From NCBI GenBank assembly GCA_024224995.1, contig JAAENB010000766.1, forward strand, positions 1 through 18,565: a DNA stretch of 18,565 bases, given 5' to 3'. A program made the position numbers and the translations under genes. This stretch comes from a bacterium (GTDB taxonomy: Bacteria; Spirochaetota; UBA4802; UBA5550). The notes below the pieces were generated by a model. It searched no databases. It had not been told where the DNA came from and saw only the letters and a list, made by a program, of their open reading frames with translations. Shown here one piece after another: positions 13,726 through 18,565 of this stretch; the stretch's first letter is position 1, and each line of letters opens with the position of its first letter.

Positions 13726-13758
13726 TTCATAACGTGGGTTTGAAACCCCACGCTATGA
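13726..13758. repeat. dispersed palindrome, copy 3 (TCATAACG family)
   Basis: TTCATAACGTGGGTTT (13726-13741) faces AAACCCCACGCTATGA (13743-13758) with one mismatch and one inserted base. Same core as the palindromes at 349-381 and 8452-8506. It lies between the convergent FecR and large VWA genes. Confidence 0.7.
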
Positions 13759-13840
13759 GAAACACCCTCCCTCTCTCTGCCCCATTCCGGGTCACCTGTT
13801 TTTAACCGACCCCTGACCCCCGATCCCTTCTCTTAACCGA

Positions 13841-16800
13841 TTACCTTGCTTTTTTTCCAAAACCAAAGAAGCGGCAGATGCATGCCAGCCAGCTTTCCTG
13901 CTTCCTGGTTTTCTTTATAATGGCGGCTGCCGTATCACTTGCTATTGGTTCTCTTCCAAAAGCTCCTTTCATTAAAGCGCTTACTTTGTATGTTTCTAGC
14001 TCGTTTTGCGTTACTCTGGAAAATGTTACTGTATAAGATCCATCTAAATTGTCTGTAACCGAATCCGGTTTCCGGTCACCAAATTTGCAGGATACCGTAT
14101 TGCCGTAGCCCGGTCCCAGGATATTTCTTTCACTGTCACGGGGCGTTATAAACACCCGGAGAAGCGCCTGCTTTTTGTCGAACCTGGCCTTTATTCCCGT
14201 GGACGTGTCCGGTTCTATGGCTACTACAAAGTTCCTGGTGGTTTTTCTTTCAAACAAACCGCTGTGGCTGCCCATGCCTCGTATGGTATAATCCACTTTG
14301 TACACTCCGGGGATCTTTGTATCTTCGAACAATGTACGATATTCCCCTTTGTTGTTTCGTGGACTGTTCTTATAGTTTTTCCATTGCTGTTCCAGGTCTA
14401 TTGTCTGCGTTACCTGCTTGAGCAGCCCTGCCGATACCAGTTTGTTTTTCAGGAGTACCCGGATCTTTTTATCATTATCCGGCGTCTTGTCTTCTGTTAT
14501 TGCCCCGGCCGCGTCTAGATCGGCTTTTGTTAAACGGCTGCCTACAAAAGCCGCTATGCTGCCTATTCCTTTTTCAGGCCTTGTTACGGTTATTTGTGCC
14601 TGGTACAGGGAACTGATTGGAATGTTCTTGTCGAATACCTTCAATCCCAGTAATATCCTTTCATCTATTCGTACTATATCCCTGGGGAAGTGATATTCAT
14701 AAGAGAGATTTTTTTCATCTCCTATGATTGATAAATAATAGGGTGACGGTTCCAATTCCAGGAAATCCGGTTGTGACGGCTTTACTGGTGTTGCTGATAC
14801 GCTTGCTGCTGACGCGCTTGCTGCTGCCGCTATTCCCGGCACAAAGTGTGCAGCTGCTTTCCTGGTAAATACCCGTTCTATTTCTACCTCCCAGGTCCCT
14901 TCGGGCTCAATCTTTGTCGATACAAAATCAAGATAGTCGGGTTTGATCGATCCGGGAACCGGTTTTTGGAACTCTCCCGGTGTTATTTTTTTTCGGCCGT
15001 CGTAGCGCTTTCTTTCTCCCGGGCTCTTCTTCTTAGCTGTTGCTTCCCGGGAAATCTCTTTTTGAGACAGGAACTCTTTGTATGGGAACTCCTCCATCTT
15101 TGGACGGATATAGTATGGGAACACCAGGGTGGCTACCACGTAATTTTCTTCCTGCACGTATTTTTGATACGATGGTATTGTTACCCCGTCTTTTTTCAGC
15201 GTAAACCTGAGCGGTGTGTTCCCGGGCCAGCTTAATGATATGGTTGCTTTATTAACTGCTTTATCCAGCACAAAGGTCTCGGTTACCCTGGTCTCTGTTA
15301 TCTCTCCCCGGTTCCGGTAAATTACCTGGGGACTGTTTCCCTTGTAAAAGTTCTCCAGGTAGTCTTCCAGTGAGGTATCCGTATCGGGCCACATATGGAT
15401 CTGTGGATAGGACCGGTATTCCCCGCCGGTGATTGCCGCTATATCCTGCAGCAGTCCCTGCCAGTGCGAGTAGGCGTCGTCCCCTATTCCTATTGTGTAG
15501 ACCGGGATATTATTGCTATCACCCTGATTTATGGTAACAGTATCAAAAGTGTCTACCGGGCACCGGGGCAGGTCGCATACAGTATAGGTGTTGATTGACG
15601 ATGTATTGATAATAAAACTTGATCCGTCGTCGCTTACTTCCACGTCGGGGCCTAAGTTCTGCTCTCCATCGGCGAAGACGATTATAAACTGTTTCCTGCT
15701 CATCTCTGCGCTCACTTCCGATGGTCCCGTGTATAAGGTATCGGCGTTTCCCGCGTCCTTAAGCATGTTTATGGCATTGGAGAGTCCCGCTCCCAGGGCT
15801 GTCATTGCTGAGAGATCGTTTGCCGGTTCATCTGTTACTATGGTTTTTACTGCCTCCACATGATCCAGCAGCGGCTCCAGGTTAAATTTTATCTCCGCCT
15901 CTGAATGATAATATACCATTCCTACGCGGTCTCCGTTTGTGGCATTGGGGTCCCATTTATCAATGAACTGGGGTATGGCATCGCGCAGGTAATCGATCTT
16001 CGGTTTTTCCGTTCCTCCGTCGATCCCTATCTCCATTCCCATACTTCCGGAATTATCTACCACTATTACTATATCCCTTGGCCGCTGTGTTGCCACTGTA
16101 ACAGTATCATCTGCCAGGGCCGCTCCGCTGCTTGCGGTGACCGATCCGTTTACGCTGATTGTTATGCTCCCCAGCGCTGGTGACCCTTTGTAGTGCAGAG
16201 TATATTCTGCCGGGTCTGATGGATTGGGGGTGATAGAATCAAGTACCAGGGCAAAATCCGACGGTGTGTCTCCGGGTTCAAATACATAATTCTGGGCAAG
16301 ATTATAATTAGCTATGTTATTCGCGCCCGTGACCGCTTCCGTAAAAGTCACTGTCAGGTGCCTCAGGTCACTGGTTCTTCTGGGGATCCCGTCCCCTCCC
16401 TCTATAAATCCATAAGTTGTTCCGGCTGCGTCGATTATTCCGTCTATGGTGAGCGATCCCAATGGCGGGGTAAATGCCTCTTTATATTCCACACTAAAAT
16501 GGGAATTGGCGTTAACTATGCTTACGTTGTTTGCCGCGTCTTTTGCCCAGGCATATACTTCTATTGTGCCAAAAGCTCCGGTCAGGGTGTAATTCGTTGG
16601 TTTTACCGCCAGCCATCCTGCTGCTACTGCTAAGGGTTGTGTCGCGCTTTCCGTTATTATCCAATGGGTAATTGCCGTATTGTCGGTCCCGTTGAGGGTA
16701 ACGTCTATTACGGGGTTCGTTGTTGGGGTGCTGCTGGTAAGGTCGAACTGGGTTATTTCCGGTATCTCCGTGTCTGCGGCTGCTTCGTATTCAACTTCAA

Positions 16801-18565
16801 AGTTCGATGTGCTAATAAGTGAGCTTACATTGTTTGCCGCGTCTTTTGCCCATGCGTATACATGCTTGGTTCCGTATCCCGCTGACATGGTATACACGGT
16901 TGGTGCCGCTCCCGCGACCCATTCCGTGTCACTATACCCGGGCTGCGTTGACGATTCATTTATCATCCAGTGGGTAATGCTTACATTGTCGGACCCGGTG
17001 AGGTCAAACGCTATATCCCGGATCGTTGTTGGGTCTCCGCTGGTTAGAGCAAACTGGGTTACCTGGGGCGCTTCCGTATCCTCGTATTCTACCTGGAACC
17101 AGGAGCCTGGGGTGAGAGCGCTCACATTGCCCGCTTCGTCCCGTGCCCATGCGTATACTAATTTTGTTCCGTACCCGGCCGAAAGAGTATAGCCTGTCGG
17201 TGCCGAGAGCGCTATCCAGCTCGCGTCTGCCGGATCGAGGGGTGTGGCAGATTCGTTTACCACCCAGTGGGTGATTGCCACATTGTCGGTCCCTGTGAGG
17301 GTAAACGTTATATTCGCGTCATCTGTTGGGGTGCTGCTGGTGAGGTTAAACTGTGTTATTTGCGGCGCTGCCGTATCTTCATATTGCACGGTAAAATGCG
17401 AGTCACTGTTTACAGCACTCACGTTATTCGCCGCGTCTTTTGCCCAGGCGTATACTTCCTTTGTTCCGTAAGTCGCCGACAGCGTATACCCTGTGGGCTT
17501 GTTGGCCAGCCAGCCCGATTCTCCCGCTGCCGGTGGTGTTGCCGACTCCGTTATGACCCAGTGGGTTATTGCCACGTTGTCGGTGCCGTTCAGGGTAAAG
17601 GTTATTGCCGGGTCTGCTGTTGGGGTTCCGCTGCCCAGGTCGAACTGGGTTATTACAGGCGCCTCCGTATCGGCTGCCGAATATACTATGCTGTTATCTG
17701 TAAGGGCGTTTCCTTCCGTGTCGGTTACGGCTGCTGTCATGGTTATGCTGAGGCTCCCCGCTCCCAGGGTTCCTCCCATAGTGAGGTTCACGACATTTTC
17801 GATTTTTTCGACCCCCGTGTATGACGCGTCAAGGATTGTAAGACTTCCTCCGGCCGCTCCGCCCGGGGTAAACTCCGCCGCTGTTCCCGCGGCGTCTACG
17901 AGCAGCTTGGAATAGACCACCTCTACCGGGGTGAGGCCGCTGAGGACCGTTCCTTCGGGCGGTGTGGTATACAGGATCGTTGGGTTGGCGTCCAGGTTGA
18001 TGAGACGCCGTATTATATATTTTTCTGTTATATCATAATCGGTACTGTCAAAGCCGTGTGCCACGTCGCCGACCAGGCCCGTGATGGTGCCCGTTGTTGC
18101 GGCTGTTGTGTAGTTTCCCACTACGTCCATGTCTGTGATGTCACGGGCGAATTCCACGTAGATGGGGAGCAGGTCCGGGGTGGTTGTGCCGTTTGCCGGA
18201 GTGATGCCCGAGATGCGGGTGTCGGTTATGGTGCTTCCGTAGGTGTAGTCGGTTCCGTCGTAGGAGACCGTTACCTCGTTGGTGCCCGTGAGGTCGGGGA
18301 TTGCCAGGGAGAGGGTGGCGGTGGAGGCGGGGGAGAAGGTGCCGGAGAGGGTGATGCGGGTGTGGGGGAGTTTGTTGAAGGAGATTGGGTCGTTGTTGGC
18401 GGTGCAGTTTTTGTTCCATTTGTCTGTAACCAGAAAATCGCTTGATATCATAAACGAAAGCAGCTCATTACTGAACAACCCTGAATAATCGGGATCATCG
18501 TCAAATCCTTGGTTTAGATATTGATAGGCAAATGACAGGACTCCCCATGGATTATCTACAAGAAC
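13841..18565 (-). CDS. giant Ig-repeat/VWA surface protein (5'-partial, runs off right edge)
   Basis: 1574 residues in the window. The frame stays open to base 18565 with sensible protein upstream of the TTG at 18478 (PDYSGLFSNELLSF is continuous), so that TTG is not the start. Order from the N-terminal side: strand-rich region with a Big_5-like segment (GTVLSGLTPVEVVYSK, near 17900); four Ig-like repeats of about 100 residues (about 17670-16490), each with TDN(V/T)xITHW, ES(A/S)T and VYAWA(K/R)D(A/E)A(G/N)NVS; a Big_5-like segment (LTVTFTEAVTGANNIANY); a VWA domain from about 16080 to 15380 with MIDAS DNSGS (16057-16043), a TALG Thr and Asp of FADGEQN (15668-15670); then about 500 residues with a basic stretch, an Ala/Ser-rich linker (near 14810) and more strand-rich modules, ending in a short hydrophobic Cys-containing segment and GKKAR. 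Probably a surface adhesin or matrix protein; signal peptide not visible. Confidence 0.85.
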   Translation of the reverse strand, partial: VLVDNPWGVLSFAYQYLNQGFDDDPDYSGLFSNELLSFMISSDFLVTDKWNKNCTANNDPISFNKLPHTRITLSGTFSPASTATLSLAIPDLTGTNEVTVSYDGTDYTYGSTITDTRISGITPANGTTTPDLLPIYVEFARDITDMDVVGNYTTAATTGTITGLVGDVAHGFDSTDYDITEKYIIRRLINLDANPTILYTTPPEGTVLSGLTPVEVVYSKLLVDAAGTAAEFTPGGAAGGSLTILDASYTGVEKIENVVNLTMGGTLGAGSLSITMTAAVTDTEGNALTDNSIVYSAADTEAPVITQFDLGSGTPTADPAITFTLNGTDNVAITHWVITESATPPAAGESGWLANKPTGYTLSATYGTKEVYAWAKDAANNVSAVNSDSHFTVQYEDTAAPQITQFNLTSSTPTDDANITFTLTGTDNVAITHWVVNESATPLDPADASWIALSAPTGYTLSAGYGTKLVYAWARDEAGNVSALTPGSWFQVEYEDTEAPQVTQFALTSGDPTTIRDIAFDLTGSDNVSITHWMINESSTQPGYSDTEWVAGAAPTVYTMSAGYGTKHVYAWAKDAANNVSSLISTSNFEVEYEAAADTEIPEITQFDLTSSTPTTNPVIDVTLNGTDNTAITHWIITESATQPLAVAAGWLAVKPTNYTLTGAFGTIEVYAWAKDAANNVSIVNANSHFSVEYKEAFTPPLGSLTIDGIIDAAGTTYGFIEGGDGIPRRTSDLRHLTVTFTEAVTGANNIANYNLAQNYVFEPGDTPSDFALVLDSITPNPSDPAEYTLHYKGSPALGSITISVNGSVTASSGAALADDTVTVATQRPRDIVIVVDNSGSMGMEIGIDGGTEKPKIDYLRDAIPQFIDKWDPNATNGDRVGMVYYHSEAEIKFNLEPLLDHVEAVKTIVTDEPANDLSAMTALGAGLSNAINMLKDAGNADTLYTGPSEVSAEMSRKQFIIVFADGEQNLGPDVEVSDDGSSFIINTSSINTYTVCDLPRCPVDTFDTVTINQGDSNNIPVYTIGIGDDAYSHWQGLLQDIAAITGGEYRSYPQIHMWPDTDTSLEDYLENFYKGNSPQVIYRNRGEITETRVTETFVLDKAVNKATISLSWPGNTPLRFTLKKDGVTIPSYQKYVQEENYVVATLVFPYYIRPKMEEFPYKEFLSQKEISREATAKKKSPGERKRYDGRKKITPGEFQKPVPGSIKPDYLDFVSTKIEPEGTWEVEIERVFTRKAAAHFVPGIAAAASASAASVSATPVKPSQPDFLELEPSPYYLSIIGDEKNLSYEYHFPRDIVRIDERILLGLKVFDKNIPISSLYQAQITVTRPEKGIGSIAAFVGSRLTKADLDAAGAITEDKTPDNDKKIRVLLKNKLVSAGLLKQVTQTIDLEQQWKNYKNSPRNNKGEYRTLFEDTKIPGVYKVDYTIRGMGSHSGLFERKTTRNFVVAIEPDTSTGIKARFDKKQALLRVFITPRDSERNILGPGYGNTVSCKFGDRKPDSVTDNLDGSYTVTFSRVTQNELETYKVSALMKGAFGREPIASDTAAAIIKKTRKQESWLACICRFFGFGKKAR
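16490..17690 (-). repeat. four tandem ~300-bp coding repeats (Ig-like modules)
   Basis: Module starts, marked by the (E/A)(A/I)P-x-(I/V)TQF codons, lie near 17670, 17375, 17075 and 16770, about 300 bp apart. Their DNA is still similar (TTTGCCCAGGCGTATACTTC-like blocks recur), so copy number could vary by recombination. Confidence 0.8.

Larger units (their letters stand above)
13374..13840. other. 467-bp repeat-dominated region between convergent genes
   Basis: No real gene. It holds the composite repeat array (13393-13724), the third dispersed palindrome (13726-13758), a pyrimidine-rich stretch to about 13800 and a degenerate CCGATTACC cluster up to the stop codon of the minus-strand gene. 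Open frames of 94-142 codons on both strands here are translations of the repeat. Confidence 0.7.

Noticed and set aside
13268..13805. Repetitive open frames of 94-142 codons on both strands
   Set aside because: They are translations of the A-B-B repeat array; near multiples of three in the repeat period keep frames open on both strands. No ribosome sites.
18476..18478. TTG as the start of the giant VWA gene
   Set aside because: The frame is open and protein-like for the 29 codons to the window edge, and no signal peptide or ribosome site is found at the TTG; the gene is cut by the window.

Overview
The window looks like a chromosomal stretch of a diderm bacterium, most probably a spirochaete (Spirochaetota). 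This rests on a flagellin-glycosylation-type Maf/DUF115 protein, a FecR-domain lipoprotein, several Ala/Gly-containing lipoboxes, many outer-membrane-barrel-like proteins with aromatic C-termini, and moderate GC with AT-rich intergenic DNA. The phylum call is inference and no marker gene is present. No rRNA, tRNA, CRISPR array or complete insertion sequence was seen.

Layout: (1) 1-81, the N-terminus of a gene running off the left edge, resembling a Y1/REP-associated transposase, followed by an intergenic region of hairpins and short repeats. (2) 390-1409 (-), a stand-alone E2-acyltransferase-like protein without the usual catalytic motif, and 1802-3058 (-), a secreted or outer-membrane protein. 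The same TGAGY-N4-RCTCA dyad occurs three times upstream of the first and once upstream of the second. (3) 3348-4856 (+), a two-gene operon of an outer-membrane-type protein and a CFI-box protein, convergent with 4932-6020 (-), a secreted von Willebrand A protein. (4) 6176-7714 (-), the Maf/DUF115 protein. (5) 7829-8436 (+), a ribbon-helix-helix/MazF toxin-antitoxin pair with a consensus promoter and a perfect operator. (6) 8554-10662 (-), a lipoprotein with tandem modules carrying EF-hand-like loops, divergent from (7) 11142-12269 (+), an outer-membrane-type protein, and 12357-13373 (+), a FecR lipoprotein. (8) 13841-18565 (-), the C-terminal 1574 residues of a very large surface protein: Ig-like repeats, then VWA, then a long C-terminal region.

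Almost every gene encodes an exported protein, so the window reads as a cell-surface island: two VWA proteins, two calcium-loop proteins, two small barrels, a FecR lipoprotein and a CFI-box protein. The regulatory DNA is distinctive: four dyad boxes shared between two promoters, a repeated GACCG-TC-CGGTC dyad in a divergent region, a promoter that abuts its start codon, and a dispersed palindrome family at gene ends together with a roughly 330-bp composite repeat array. The transposase-like fragment at the left edge may belong to the enzyme class that mobilises such palindromes.
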